64,000 bases of DNA from JANQJA01 sp040880285 (GCA_040880285.1 JBBDIT010000044.1:1-64000), one strand, 5' to 3'; positions 53,047 to 62,352 are shown, counted from the stretch's first letter. Notes: a model not told the origin generated them from the letters alone. Numbers and translations are program-made.

Positions 53047-54237
53047 ATGACTGAAATCTCGATTGCTGATGCCCGCCGCTTGTTTCTGGATCGCCAGGGA
53101 CTGCTGTACAACCCTGCCTTTGGCCGTGGGAAAGCGGGTACGCTGCGGACTATTGAACAGCTCGGATATGTGCAGATCGACACGATTTCGGTGGTTGACC
53201 GTGCCCACCATCACGTGCTCAAGACCCGGGTACCCAATTATTCAGAAAAGATGCTGGATCAACTACTCCAGAAAGATCGAGCCATATTCGAATACTGGTC
53301 ACATGCCGCTGCTTACCTGCCGATCAAGGACTATCGCTATTACCGACCAATGATGGACGGCTGGCACAAACGCAAGTCCTGGGACAAAAAGCTTGCAAAG
53401 GAGATTCGCCGGCGCATAGCAACGGAGGGACCGCTACAGTCAAGGGACTTCGAAGATCCACGGGGCAAAAACAACAACGGCTGGTGGGACTGGAAACCGG
53501 CAAAGTTGGCGCTTGAACACATGTTTTTGTCGGGTCAGATCATGGTGACCCGGCGCGAAGGCTTCCAGAAGGTCTTTGACCTTACAGAGAACGTCTTGCC
53601 CGCCCAACTCGATACATCCATGCCGAACCACGACGAATGGATTCGTTTCATCGTCCTGCGCCAACTACAAGCACTGGCTATTGGTACCCTTAACGATATT
53701 AGCCACGCCCGAACCACGCTCGGTAAGTTTACAGGCCACGCCATCCGCAGTGAGGTCAAAAGTGCACTGCACGCCCTTGCCGAAGAAGGTCAGGTCGCAA
53801 TTATCCAGGCACGTAATTCCACAAAAGAGGTCTGGTATGCGGATCCGGTTGCGCTAAAACGATTGCCCCTGAAACTCGGCAAGCGACGGCTACAGATCCT
53901 TTCCCCATTTGATAACCTCGTGATCAATCGTGCCCGGCTGATTACGCTGTTTGGCTTCGACTACCAGCTTGAATGTTATGTACCGGCGAGCAAAAGGAAG
54001 TTCGGCTACTTCTGTCTACCAATCCTGTGGGGCGACGAACTCGTTGGCCGTATCGATGCAAAGGCGGTCAGGGACAAGCACCTGTTGGAGGTTCGGCGTG
54101 TATTCCTGGAACCCGGTACCAAACGCCAAACTGAAAGGCATGTACGTTTGCGAGACGCGCTCAATACCGGACTTGCCGAATTTGCGACGAAGAATCAGTG
54201 CGACACAGTAGACATCGGAGAGGTCATCTATCGATAA
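53047..54237 (+). CDS. AlkX/YcaQ-family DNA glycosylase (HTH_42 fold)
   Basis: A 396-residue winged-helix-repeat protein of the family that excises bulky or cross-linked alkylated bases. The catalytic motif QID (Gln43, Asp45) in LGYVQIDTISVV is the QxD form of the YcaQ/AlkX branch, while AlkZ has QxQ. Also seen are AHHHVLKTRVPNY, EYWSHAAAYLP and the C-terminal NLVINRARL and GRIDAKAVR. It would act on DNA interstrand cross-links in the cytoplasm. It diverges from ggt with a 51-bp gap that must hold both promoters. Confidence 0.88.
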   Translation: MTEISIADARRLFLDRQGLLYNPAFGRGKAGTLRTIEQLGYVQIDTISVVDRAHHHVLKTRVPNYSEKMLDQLLQKDRAIFEYWSHAAAYLPIKDYRYYRPMMDGWHKRKSWDKKLAKEIRRRIATEGPLQSRDFEDPRGKNNNGWWDWKPAKLALEHMFLSGQIMVTRREGFQKVFDLTENVLPAQLDTSMPNHDEWIRFIVLRQLQALAIGTLNDISHARTTLGKFTGHAIRSEVKSALHALAEEGQVAIIQARNSTKEVWYADPVALKRLPLKLGKRRLQILSPFDNLVINRARLITLFGFDYQLECYVPASKRKFGYFCLPILWGDELVGRIDAKAVRDKHLLEVRRVFLEPGTKRQTERHVRLRDALNTGLAEFATKNQCDTVDIGEVIYR

Positions 54238-54251
54238 CTGACCGTGGCTTG

Positions 54252-55049
54252 CTATTTACCTTTAAAGACCGGCTCGCGTTTTTCCAGGAAGGCTTGCCTT
54301 GCTTCCCTGGCATCCTCGCTTGCGAAAGCCATTCTAATGTTAGACAGCTCGTACCTGAGCTGGGCTTCCATATCCGTTGTCTCCAATGACTTGACCATGC
54401 CGCGTTTGAGCAGACGAAAAGTAATTGGAGACCAACGACACAGATCCTCACAGTATTCGGTCAAACGCTCATCGAATTTCTCATCATCCACCAGTTCGCC
54501 AGCCATCCCGAGGGCAACGGCTTCCTCACCCATTACCGTGCGGTTCTCCATCATGAACCGGATACCTTTTTCATATCCCATGATTTGGGGCAATGTAATT
54601 GTGAGGCCGGCATCCGGTGAACCCCCGATGCGAGTGTAGCCCGCCATCAATCTTGCCCCCCTGGTCACCAGCCTCATATCAGTAGCCATCGCCAGCCCGA
54701 GTCCAGCGCCGACCGCAACCCCGTTGATACCGCCCACAACTGGCTTATCGCATTTGTGCCTGATCGTCAGGAGAAACTGGCCTACCCAGCCGATATCGTC
54801 AAGTTGCCGACTCTGGGGTGAGTGAGGCGAGGCATCTTCACCGGAACCAGTCAAGTCCAGACCGGAACAAAACGCGCCATCCTTGCCACGAATCGCTATA
54901 ACCCAGACATCATCGTCTTTGGCCGCTTGTTCGAGCGCGCCGATGACACCCCATGCCAGCGCGTCATTGATGGCATTTTTCTTCTCCGGACGATTGAGTG
55001 TAATGGTGCGTACATGCCCGCGAGTCTCAACCTTGATCTCGTCTGTCAT
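54252..55049 (-). CDS. Enoyl-CoA hydratase/isomerase (crotonase) family
   Basis: A 265-residue crotonase-fold enzyme acting on acyl-CoA. The N-terminal pattern TITLNRPEKKNAIND, the oxyanion-hole segment GKDGAFCSGLDL and GGINGVAVGAGLGLAMATD are visible. In the second catalytic position the residues are RIGGSPDAG, with Asp in place of the hydratase Glu, so it may be an isomerase or hydrolase-type member rather than a true enoyl-CoA hydratase. It overlaps the upstream acyl-CoA synthetase gene by 4 bases, and the two likely act in one degradation path. Confidence 0.88.
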   Translation of the reverse strand: MTDEIKVETRGHVRTITLNRPEKKNAINDALAWGVIGALEQAAKDDDVWVIAIRGKDGAFCSGLDLTGSGEDASPHSPQSRQLDDIGWVGQFLLTIRHKCDKPVVGGINGVAVGAGLGLAMATDMRLVTRGARLMAGYTRIGGSPDAGLTITLPQIMGYEKGIRFMMENRTVMGEEAVALGMAGELVDDEKFDERLTEYCEDLCRWSPITFRLLKRGMVKSLETTDMEAQLRYELSNIRMAFASEDAREARQAFLEKREPVFKGK

Positions 55050-56668
55050 ATCTGTCGATCCCTTCCTGCCCAGTAGGGTTCCCTTACCAGGCGGCGCTGA
55101 ATTTTCCCCGATGGCAGTCTTGGCAGGTCGTCGACAAAGTCGATGGTACGAGGCGATTTGAACGCCGGCAGTTGCTTCTTGACAAAGCTGATCAACTCAT
55201 CAGACAACGCCTCGTCTGCGGTGATGCCGTCCTTGACCATTACCACGGACTTGACTTCTTCGCCCCACTCGTCATTGGGTACGCCAACTGTACAGACATC
55301 CGCAACTGCTGGATGCTTCAAAAGCACATCATCGGTTTCCTGCGGATAGATATTGACGCCCCCCGAGATAATCGTCTCGGCGCTGCGACCAGTCAGAAAC
55401 AGGTAACCGTCTTCATCAAAGTAGCCCATATCACCCAGAGTAAAATAATCGCCGCGGTAGCTGTTTCGGGTCTTTTCTGAGTCCTTGTAGTATTCGAACC
55501 TGTTTTCGGGTGCCTTGAAAAAAATGGTACCTACCACGCCGGTCTCGACCTCATTACCTTCATCATCAAAGATACGATTGTCAGCGCCTTCTGGCGATTT
55601 ACCGACGGTACCTGGTTTGGTCAGCCACTCTTCAGGTCCAACGAAGAATCCACCACCACCTTCTGTGGCAGCATAGTATTCATAGATCACCGGCCCCAAC
55701 CAGTCCATCATCGCTTGCTTGACATGTACGGGACACGGCGCGGCCCCATGCAATACATAGCGAAGGCTTGAGAGGTCGTATTTGTTACGTACGTCTTCCG
55801 GTAATGCCAGCAAACGATGGAACATGGTCGCAACCATGTGGGTGTGGGTGATCTTGTACTTTTCGACAAGTTTCAATGTATCTTCTGCATCCCACTTGTC
55901 CATCAGCACGGTGCCAACACCCTGGGTCAGGGGCGCAGTGATATTAAATGCCAGTGGCGCAGCATGATAAGCAGGACCGGTACATAGCGCGCGATCCGTT
56001 GCCGCGTTCCAGGCGGCAGCGCTGACGGACCTTGCGAGACTCGCGTTGGCCTGGCTCTGGGTGCCCCCCACTCCGGCTGCAGCCAACGCCGCCTGTGGAT
56101 TGCGCTCTCGATAGACACCCTTGGGTCGTCCGGTGGTACCGGAGGTATAAAGCATCTGTGAGCCGATTTCAGGGTTGTCGATGTTGCTGTCATCCTCGGC
56201 TCCGACGACCTCGTCATAGTCGGCAAAGCCATCGATGGCACCACCAGCGGCCAGTACGATCTTGAGCTGGTCCCGATTATCATTCAGCGCATCAATCGCC
56301 GGCTGCTTACACTTAACATCGGCGATAAATGCTTTCGCTCCCGAGTTACCGACTATATAGGAGGCATTGTCTCCGGTCAGGTGCCAGTTAATCGGAGTTA
56401 CCCGAAAGCCGGCACGCATACAGGCATAGTAGGTCTCGACGAACTCCGGTCGATTAACCAATAGCATTGCGACACCGTCGTCAGGTTGTAAACCCGCATT
56501 GCGAAATACTCGCGCGAGCTGATTGGCTCGCGCATTCAGTTCAGCGAATGTCTTGTCACCGTAACTGGAAACCACTGCCATGCGATCCGGAGCCTCCTGG
56601 GCGTGGTACGCCACAGTCATCCCGGCCATCATGGCAGCGGGTAGCTCCATCTTTACCGCATTGTTCAT
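55046..56668 (-). CDS. AMP-forming acyl-CoA synthetase
   Basis: A 540-residue adenylate-forming ligase with YTSGTTGRPKGVYRE, YYAATEGGGGFF (A5-type motif), GDMGYFDEDGYLFLTGR and the C-terminal LPSGKIQRRL with the catalytic Lys. It would activate a carboxylic acid for the crotonase encoded just downstream (4-base overlap). It is about 30 residues longer than its paralogue at 13961 and only moderately similar to it. The 436-bp gene-free region beyond its start should hold its promoter. Confidence 0.9.
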   Translation of the reverse strand: MNNAVKMELPAAMMAGMTVAYHAQEAPDRMAVVSSYGDKTFAELNARANQLARVFRNAGLQPDDGVAMLLVNRPEFVETYYACMRAGFRVTPINWHLTGDNASYIVGNSGAKAFIADVKCKQPAIDALNDNRDQLKIVLAAGGAIDGFADYDEVVGAEDDSNIDNPEIGSQMLYTSGTTGRPKGVYRERNPQAALAAAGVGGTQSQANASLARSVSAAAWNAATDRALCTGPAYHAAPLAFNITAPLTQGVGTVLMDKWDAEDTLKLVEKYKITHTHMVATMFHRLLALPEDVRNKYDLSSLRYVLHGAAPCPVHVKQAMMDWLGPVIYEYYAATEGGGGFFVGPEEWLTKPGTVGKSPEGADNRIFDDEGNEVETGVVGTIFFKAPENRFEYYKDSEKTRNSYRGDYFTLGDMGYFDEDGYLFLTGRSAETIISGGVNIYPQETDDVLLKHPAVADVCTVGVPNDEWGEEVKSVVMVKDGITADEALSDELISFVKKQLPAFKSPRTIDFVDDLPRLPSGKIQRRLVREPYWAGRDRQI

Positions 56669-57104
56669 ATCTCACTCCCTCTCTACCGCATAAGCGGTCC
56701 TTATAATACTTGTATGGCGATAGCCTGTGCAGGCAAATTAGAGTGCATCAACTCAATCGATAGCGCAAGCGTACGGCAAGAGGCACGCGCCCGGATACAT
56801 CCGATATTGCGGCCACGGCCATCACTGGCGGTGATAGTTTGGTATTAACAGGTGAGAAGTCCTGGGCGTCCGGTACCAGTGTCCGGTACGAGTGATTCCT
56901 GCTGTTCACTTCTGATCGCACTGTACGTGACCAATTCCTTGGCGGACCTGGACCCGCTAAACGTGCGCCTCCACTCATGACCCTGATACCAGCCGATGGG
57001 TCAGACGAAGCCCGCCGGGAATTGAGTTGGTGTAATGAAACCGGACCATTTCCGGTGCATTATGTTTAAGTACAATGATAACAAGCTCAAAGGAGGCTAT
57101 TAAA
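56669..57104. other. Gene-free 436-bp stretch
   Basis: No frame here has a plausible start with ribosome site and family match. A 76-codon leftward frame (56748-56978) is low in convincing features. Close to the right end is a strong AAAGGAGG site for the next gene. The stretch probably contains two promoters and perhaps decayed coding sequence, but I see nothing definite. Confidence 0.6.
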
Positions 57105-57326
57105 ATGACAGACGTATATACCCTCGCCCGGCAACATTTGGATGCCGGTATTCTGGAGGCGGCCGACAATAACATTTCACTTGCAGCCTACGGCCAGGCA
57201 CTGGTCTGGAAACTACTGGAACGTTACCAGCAGGAGGGCAGGAGTGTTGCTGACATTGTCAGTGAGGTGCAGTACACGCTTGACAATATCGAAGACGACG
57301 GCACGTTTCACGTATCGCGGAACTAG
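57105..57326 (+). CDS. Small conserved-looking protein of unknown function
   Basis: A 73-residue acidic, helical protein (VYTLARQHLDAGILEAAD, YGQALVWKLLERYQQEG, VADIVSEVQYTLDNIEDDG). The ATG at 57105 follows AAAGGAGG at ideal spacing, the strongest ribosome site in the area, which argues for a real and well-translated gene. No signal peptide, membrane segment or metal motif. I do not recognise the family. It converges on the YceI gene with 3 bp between stops. Confidence 0.7.
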   Translation: MTDVYTLARQHLDAGILEAADNNISLAAYGQALVWKLLERYQQEGRSVADIVSEVQYTLDNIEDDGTFHVSRN

Positions 57327-57329
57327 CCG

Positions 57330-57896
57330 CTAACGGCGCACACCTTCCAGATACAGTTCCAGGTGAACTTCATTGGTGGGCGGCATCTTGAACCCGAAGT
57401 CAGTGGTAGAAAGGACGGTAAATCCTTCTAATCCTACCCGGTAGCCACCCCATGGATCGTTGCCCTGTCCCGTCAGGTTGGCGTCAATGGCGATCTCACG
57501 GGTCTGGCCATGTAGTGTCAGGTTGCCATACACAGTAGCCTTACCCTCACCCAACGGCTCAATTCTGGTACTCTCAAACCTCGCCTGTGGATACCTGGCT
57601 ACATTGAGATAGTCTTCGCCGCGTATATGCTTATCACGTTCCGCATGATTGCTGTCGAGACTGGCAGGATCAATTTCTACAACAATTTTTGAAGCCCCAG
57701 GATCGTTCTGATCATAAGTGAAGGTACCATTGAACGACTTGAATTGACCCGTCAACCAACTGATACCGATGTGCTTGAATTTAAATACAATCGATGCGTG
57801 GGCACCGCGTGAATCGATCACATACTCGGCAGCATCGACACTCATCGTCCATACAAGGGAGTACACCAGGGACAGGCACAACAAAATAACTCTCAT
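57330..57896 (-). CDS. YceI-family periplasmic lipid-binding protein
   Basis: A 188-residue protein with a signal peptide (MRVILLCLSLVYSLVWTM, cleavage near residue 22) and a lipocalin-like beta barrel typical of YceI: YVIDSRGAHASIVFKFKHIG, the FESTRI strand and NLTLHGQTREIA. The family binds isoprenoid quinones or similar lipids. The ATG at 57896 follows GGAG at six bases; an in-frame ATG at 57908 is possible. The cytochrome b561 gene lies directly upstream, a common pairing that suggests work on quinones in the membrane. Confidence 0.93.
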   Translation of the reverse strand: MRVILLCLSLVYSLVWTMSVDAAEYVIDSRGAHASIVFKFKHIGISWLTGQFKSFNGTFTYDQNDPGASKIVVEIDPASLDSNHAERDKHIRGEDYLNVARYPQARFESTRIEPLGEGKATVYGNLTLHGQTREIAIDANLTGQGNDPWGGYRVGLEGFTVLSTTDFGFKMPPTNEVHLELYLEGVRR

Positions 57897-57911
57897 TGAA
57901 ATCTCCAATAA

Positions 57912-58469
57912 TTACAACTCAGTGTTTAAAAACATTCGCCTCAGGGTTGCGTCCTTGTCAACGAGGTGATGCTTTAACGCTGCCAGTCCATGGACAGCAA
58001 CCAATGCTATCAATAAGACAGCAAGGTAGAAGTGAATCTCCCCGGCAATATCTTCCTGGTTGTCGATCCCTGTCACAGTCGCTGGCACTTCAAACCAGTC
58101 AAATACCAGCACACTTCGCCCGTCGGCAGTCGACATCAGGTACCCGGCGATCGCAACCGCCACCACCAGCACGTAAAGGCAGGTATGCACAACGACTGCA
58201 GTCAAGCGTTCAAAGTGTGTATGGGAAGGCAAAGGCGCTGGCACCGGGTTCGATAACCGCCAGGCCAAACGAACCGTGAGCAGGATAACGATGAAAACTC
58301 CAATGCTTCGATGCAGGTCAGGCGCCTTCTTGTACCAGGCATCGTAGTAGTCAAGTTCAACCATCCAGAGTCCCAGTACAAACGTGCCGAAAATTGTTAC
58401 TGCCATCAGCCAATGCAGAAAGACATGAACCAGGCCATAACGGTCATTAGTATTACGAATAGGAATCAC
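57912..58469 (-). CDS. Cytochrome b561 family protein
   Basis: A 185-residue four-helix membrane protein (helices at about 16-36, 50-68, 92-112, 145-165). Conserved His residues expected to bind two b hemes are in LVHVFLHWLMA, LHRSIGV, VVHTCLY and the final helix (ALVAVHGLAALKHH). The family moves electrons between quinones and periplasmic acceptors such as superoxide. It starts with GTG one base after the SRAP stop codon and precedes yceI by 15 bp, so the three are one operon. Confidence 0.92.
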   Translation of the reverse strand: MIPIRNTNDRYGLVHVFLHWLMAVTIFGTFVLGLWMVELDYYDAWYKKAPDLHRSIGVFIVILLTVRLAWRLSNPVPAPLPSHTHFERLTAVVVHTCLYVLVVAVAIAGYLMSTADGRSVLVFDWFEVPATVTGIDNQEDIAGEIHFYLAVLLIALVAVHGLAALKHHLVDKDATLRRMFLNTEL

Positions 58470-58470
58470 A

Positions 58471-59160
58471 TCAATGTATTACGCTGGATTCTGCGATTGG
58501 TTCAATGACCCGCACATCCTTGTGGCGTGCATTGTTCACGTAGGTGGAGACCGGCGTCACGGCAACCGGTGTGCGTGCTCCGCTTGGCCTCGGTCCAAGC
58601 AACCGCATCAACGTATCCTGGTCCGTATCGGCGTTCATCCAGGTCTGTACCGCATCAGTTTCCAGGTTCACCGGAATACGGTCATGAATGACTTTCATGG
58701 CGTCAGGAGCGCTCGCCGTGATGATGGTACAGCTCTCGATCTGCTCATCATCCCTTTGCCATCTGTCCCAGAGGCCAGCGAGCGCAAAGCCCTTGTTGGA
58801 TTCAGGCGTAATATAGTAAGGGACCTTGATTGAGCCTTCGAGCCGCCACTCATAATATCCGGTTGCAGGGACAATACAACGTCGTCGAGCGAACGGATCG
58901 CGAAACGCGCGACTTCTCGCCAGGGTCTCTGACTTCGCGTTGAACATGCTGTAGCGGGTACTTGGACCGTCAGACCAATATGGCACCAGCCACCATCGCA
59001 TATCCCTTACGTCCCACTCACCGGCCTGACTCCTGACAAGCACCGGCACCTGTTCCGTGGGCGCAATGTTAAGTCGTGTTTCAACCACGAAGCCGCGGCC
59101 AGTAATCTCAACGATCAGTTGGTTAAGTGGGTCACTCGTGACATTGAATCGTCCGCACAT
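58471..59160 (-). CDS. SOS-response-associated peptidase (SRAP, YedK/HMCES-like)
   Basis: A 229-residue protein that forms a DNA-protein cross-link with abasic sites in single-stranded DNA to protect them. The catalytic Cys2 stands right after the initiator Met in CGRFNVT; other active-site parts are APTEQVPVL, FNAKSETLA, ATGYYEW (Glu) and HDRIPVNL (His). Met removal should expose Cys2, as needed. I see no LexA-type site ahead of it. It is followed after one base by the cytochrome b561 gene. Confidence 0.95.
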   Translation of the reverse strand: MCGRFNVTSDPLNQLIVEITGRGFVVETRLNIAPTEQVPVLVRSQAGEWDVRDMRWWLVPYWSDGPSTRYSMFNAKSETLARSRAFRDPFARRRCIVPATGYYEWRLEGSIKVPYYITPESNKGFALAGLWDRWQRDDEQIESCTIITASAPDAMKVIHDRIPVNLETDAVQTWMNADTDQDTLMRLLGPRPSGARTPVAVTPVSTYVNNARHKDVRVIEPIAESSVIH

Positions 59161-59176
59161 ATTGCTATGGCCAGTG

Positions 59177-60118
59177 CTAACGCCTCGATATCTCTGCGAC
59201 CTGTGTCATCTCCTCTGCTGTGAGGCGCCAGGCTGCGGCATCGGCGTTCTGTTTGACTTGCCCGGGGCTGGTAGCGCCGGCGATGACACTGGAAATGTGT
59301 GGCATGGTCGCCAGCCAACTCATGGCGAGCTCCAAAATAGTGTGGCCACGCCCGGTTGCAAAGTCCGTCAGGCGCTCAACTACATCAAAATTATCATCCG
59401 ACATGGCTGCCTTCGCCCGGTCACCCCACATCGCCAGCCGCGTACCTTCCGGTGGCTCGGCACCACGCTGGTATTTACCGGTCAACATACCACTTGCCAG
59501 CGGAAAATACGGCAGGATGCCAAGGCCAAAGGCCTGGCATGCTGGCACCACTTCCCGCTCAAGCCTCCGGTCCAGCAACGAATACAGGTTTTGCGCCGTG
59601 GCAAATCCGTTCAGACCGTGATGTTTGGCTGTCCAGGCAGCGTCCGCAATTTGCCAACCGGAAAAATTCGAGTTGCCGAGGTATCTCACCTTGCCGGCAC
59701 GCACCAGGTCATCCAGTGCTCGAAGCGTTTCCTCAACAGGCGTCGCCGGATCCGGTACATGTTGCTGGTAGAGGTCGATATAGTCGGTACCGAGACGACG
59801 CAGGCTGGCATCCACCGCGTTCATAATGTAGCGGCGCGAGGCACCACGCATTAACTTGCTTTCACCCATCGGATTGGCAAACTTGGTGGCAATAATAACG
59901 CTACTGCGATCCTTGTCCTTGAGCGCTTTGCCAAGGAATTCCTCAGATTGGCCACCACCGTACATATCTGCGGTGTCAAAGAAGTTAATGCCGTTATCCA
60001 GTGCCGCGTCTACCACTGCCTTGGTTGCCCGGGCATCGCACCGACGCCCGAAATTATTACAGCCTATGCCGACAATCGACACCAAGAGCCCGGTTGGACC
60101 TAGATTCCTGTATTCCAT
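59177..60118 (-). CDS. Aldo/keto reductase
   Basis: A 313-residue barrel enzyme. The N-terminal YRNLGPTGLLVS, NFFDTADMYGGG (Asp and Tyr), IATKFANPM (Lys) and DLYQQHVPD (His position) show the catalytic set; the C-terminal SSVIAGATSPGQVKQN binds NADP phosphate. I prefer ATG 60118, 5 bases after GGAG; 60121 and 60140-side starts are possible. It is the first gene of the leftward group with SRAP, cytochrome b561 and YceI (16-bp gap to SRAP). It is not close to the aldo/keto reductase at 27490. Confidence 0.88.
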   Translation of the reverse strand: MEYRNLGPTGLLVSIVGIGCNNFGRRCDARATKAVVDAALDNGINFFDTADMYGGGQSEEFLGKALKDKDRSSVIIATKFANPMGESKLMRGASRRYIMNAVDASLRRLGTDYIDLYQQHVPDPATPVEETLRALDDLVRAGKVRYLGNSNFSGWQIADAAWTAKHHGLNGFATAQNLYSLLDRRLEREVVPACQAFGLGILPYFPLASGMLTGKYQRGAEPPEGTRLAMWGDRAKAAMSDDNFDVVERLTDFATGRGHTILELAMSWLATMPHISSVIAGATSPGQVKQNADAAAWRLTAEEMTQVAEISRR

Positions 60119-60225
60119 CATCGCTCCGAATTCGTGCATGGGTGTTGCTATCGTACATGATGCGACTGTACTTTGGCGTCACAATCCGGTAACTTCGCCG
60201 GTTTTTCCACTTGCAGGACACCTGT

Positions 60226-61194
60226 ATGCGTCACCTGCCTAACCTGAAAGCCCTGAGCGCCTCCGAACTGCTCGATATCCTAGATAAGGCTGCCGCCATC
60301 AAGGCAAACCCGGGCGCCTACGGCACACTGCTGCAAGGCAAGTCGCTGGCCATGCTTTTCCAGAAAACCAGCACACGTACCCGGGTATCCTTCGAAGTCG
60401 CCATGACGGAGTTGGGTGGCCATGGCATCTATATCGACTGGGATACTTCCAATTTCATCCTGTCCGGGATCGAACATGAAACCGAATACCTGTCGCGGAA
60501 TGTGAGCTGTATCATGGCGCGCCTTTTGTACCACAATGATTTGCAGAAGATCATGAGCGCAAGCCAGGTGCCTGTGATCAACGGCTGTGATGAAAAATTT
60601 CATCCATGCCAGGCGCTGACCGACGTCATGACGATTCGCGAGCACTTCGATGGCGATTTGAGCGACGTGCAAATAGCGTACGTGGGTGTACAGAATAATG
60701 TTTCCAATTCGCTCTCTATCTTGTGCAACAAGCTGGGGATAAGCCTGACACTGGCAACTCCGGCGGGGAATGACAATGGCGAAAGCCTTGATGCCGATGT
60801 ACAGGCGATGATCGAACATTCACAAGGGATTCATCACACGACTGACCCTGGTGCAGCTGTCGCGAATGCAGACTTTGTCTACACAGACACCTGGATCGAT
60901 ATGCAGTACTTCAATAATCCAGATCACCAGGAAGAAAATGACGCCAGGCTCAGGCAGATGATGCCCTACCAGATTAACGCTGAACTGCTAAAGGGCCTTG
61001 ACTGCAAAATTATGCATGACATGCCCATACATGACGGCTTTGAGATCACCGCTGATATGGTTCACGACCCCCGGTCCATTATCTACCAGCAAGCGGAAAA
61101 TCGATTGCACTCACAAAAAGGACTATTGTGGTGGATTCTCGCCGAGGCGAATATTGTCAGCCATGAGTTCCAACCAGTGCACCACGGGAATTGA
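60226..61194 (+). CDS. Ornithine-carbamoyltransferase-family protein, atypical substrate motif
   Basis: A 322-residue carbamoyltransferase. The carbamoyl-phosphate site is intact: STRTR (49-53) and HPCQ (126-129). The second-substrate motif, HCLP in ornithine carbamoyltransferase, reads HDMP here (264-267), so the Cys that contacts ornithine is Asp. The C-terminal YQQAENRLHSQKGLL helix is present. It may carbamoylate another amine or amino acid. The ATG at 60226 is taken over the TTG at 60211. No other arg genes are nearby. Its last 72 bases overlap the end of glcF on the other strand. Confidence 0.85.
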   Translation: MRHLPNLKALSASELLDILDKAAAIKANPGAYGTLLQGKSLAMLFQKTSTRTRVSFEVAMTELGGHGIYIDWDTSNFILSGIEHETEYLSRNVSCIMARLLYHNDLQKIMSASQVPVINGCDEKFHPCQALTDVMTIREHFDGDLSDVQIAYVGVQNNVSNSLSILCNKLGISLTLATPAGNDNGESLDADVQAMIEHSQGIHHTTDPGAAVANADFVYTDTWIDMQYFNNPDHQEENDARLRQMMPYQINAELLKGLDCKIMHDMPIHDGFEITADMVHDPRSIIYQQAENRLHSQKGLLWWILAEANIVSHEFQPVHHGN

Positions 61195-62352
61195 CGCATC
61201 AGCACCGAGATATAATTGGCAGCCCACATTGGCGGTGGCAATCACGGCCGGTTCGTCACGCGTCAATGATTCAATTTTTTGCCGTTTGAGCGTTGTTGCT
61301 AGAGTCGGTTGCATCATCGAATAAGTTCCGGCCGAACCACAACACAGGTGACTGTCCCGAACCGGAACCACTTCAAAACCGGCCCGCGCCAGAATCCCCT
61401 CAACGATGCCGTTGAGGCGCTGGCCATGTTGTAACGTGCAGGGCGAATGAAACGCCACCTTTTTACCACGACAAGCAAAGTCAAGTTGTGACAAAAGCTC
61501 GGCGGCATCAGCCGTCTTGGCAACTACTGACCTCGCTAATTGCTGGTATTCCGGTTCATTCTCGAATACCTTTGGGTAATCCTTGATCGTGACGCCACAA
61601 CCGCTTGCACTGGAAACCACGGCATCCACCTCCTCCAGGCGCGTAGACAGCGAGTCCAGCAGCGAACGCATGCGCGCCTTGCCTGCCTTGTGTGCACCCA
61701 GATGGTATTCAAGCGCACCGCAACAACCTTCCGCCACCAGCCTGGTCACTTCGATTTGGTGTAGATCCAGCAGGTAAGCAAGTGCCTGGTTAACGTCCGG
61801 TGTGGCGGATCGCTGGACACAGCCCTCCAGCACCAGTACTCGCCTTACTGGATTTCTGGCATGTGACATCGGATATCGACGAGGCGCTGTTTTGACCGGT
61901 ATGGTTTTTTTAAACGCCTCAGGTAACAGCGGACGTAGCATCTGACCCATTCGTAAAAACATTCCGAACAGTTTCGGTCGTGGGACCACGAGTAGTAATG
62001 ACCAGGCGATGATGCGCTCGCGCCATCGCCGCCGAACGAGTTGCGCTATCATGCCACGACCAATATCCAGCAGCTGACCGTAAGCCACGCCGGAAGGACA
62101 AGCAGTCTCGCATGCCCTGCAGGTCAGGCACCGGTCAATATGGGTCACCGCGGAAGATGCAATCTCATTGTGCTCCAGCAGCTCCTTGATGAGGTAAATG
62201 CGCCCTCTTGGTCCGTCCAGTTCATCCCCAAGCAGCTGATACGTGGGACAGACCGCGGTGCAAAAGCCGCAATGCACACAGGAACGTAAGATCCCGTCCG
62301 CAGTCTGGACCGCCGGGTCGTCAATCAGTGTAGCGTGAATCTTCGTCTGCAT
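61123..62352 (-). CDS. glcF: Glycolate oxidase iron-sulfur subunit
   Basis: A 409-residue subunit carrying two 4Fe-4S clusters in CVHCGFCTAVCPTY and CLTCRACETACPSG near the N-terminus, followed by the two CCG-type domains (EGCCGALEYH, and HLCCGSAGTYS). It passes electrons from the flavin subunits of glycolate oxidase towards the respiratory chain. The ATG at 62352 shares its base with the end of glcE. The C-terminus is standard until HWLELMAD and carries a few extra residues that reach into the convergent carbamoyltransferase gene. Confidence 0.95.
   Translation of the reverse strand: MQTKIHATLIDDPAVQTADGILRSCVHCGFCTAVCPTYQLLGDELDGPRGRIYLIKELLEHNEIASSAVTHIDRCLTCRACETACPSGVAYGQLLDIGRGMIAQLVRRRWRERIIAWSLLLVVPRPKLFGMFLRMGQMLRPLLPEAFKKTIPVKTAPRRYPMSHARNPVRRVLVLEGCVQRSATPDVNQALAYLLDLHQIEVTRLVAEGCCGALEYHLGAHKAGKARMRSLLDSLSTRLEEVDAVVSSASGCGVTIKDYPKVFENEPEYQQLARSVVAKTADAAELLSQLDFACRGKKVAFHSPCTLQHGQRLNGIVEGILARAGFEVVPVRDSHLCCGSAGTYSMMQPTLATTLKRQKIESLTRDEPAVIATANVGCQLYLGADASIPVVHWLELMADNIRLGENPPQ

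Noticed and set aside
52996..53214. N-terminal extension of gamma-glutamyltransferase
   Set aside because: It would overlap the divergent glycosylase gene and place the signal peptide in the middle of the protein; ATG 52995 is the natural start.
56748..56978. 76-codon leftward frame in the gene-free stretch
   Set aside because: No ribosome site, signal or family resemblance; kept only as a possible decayed fragment.
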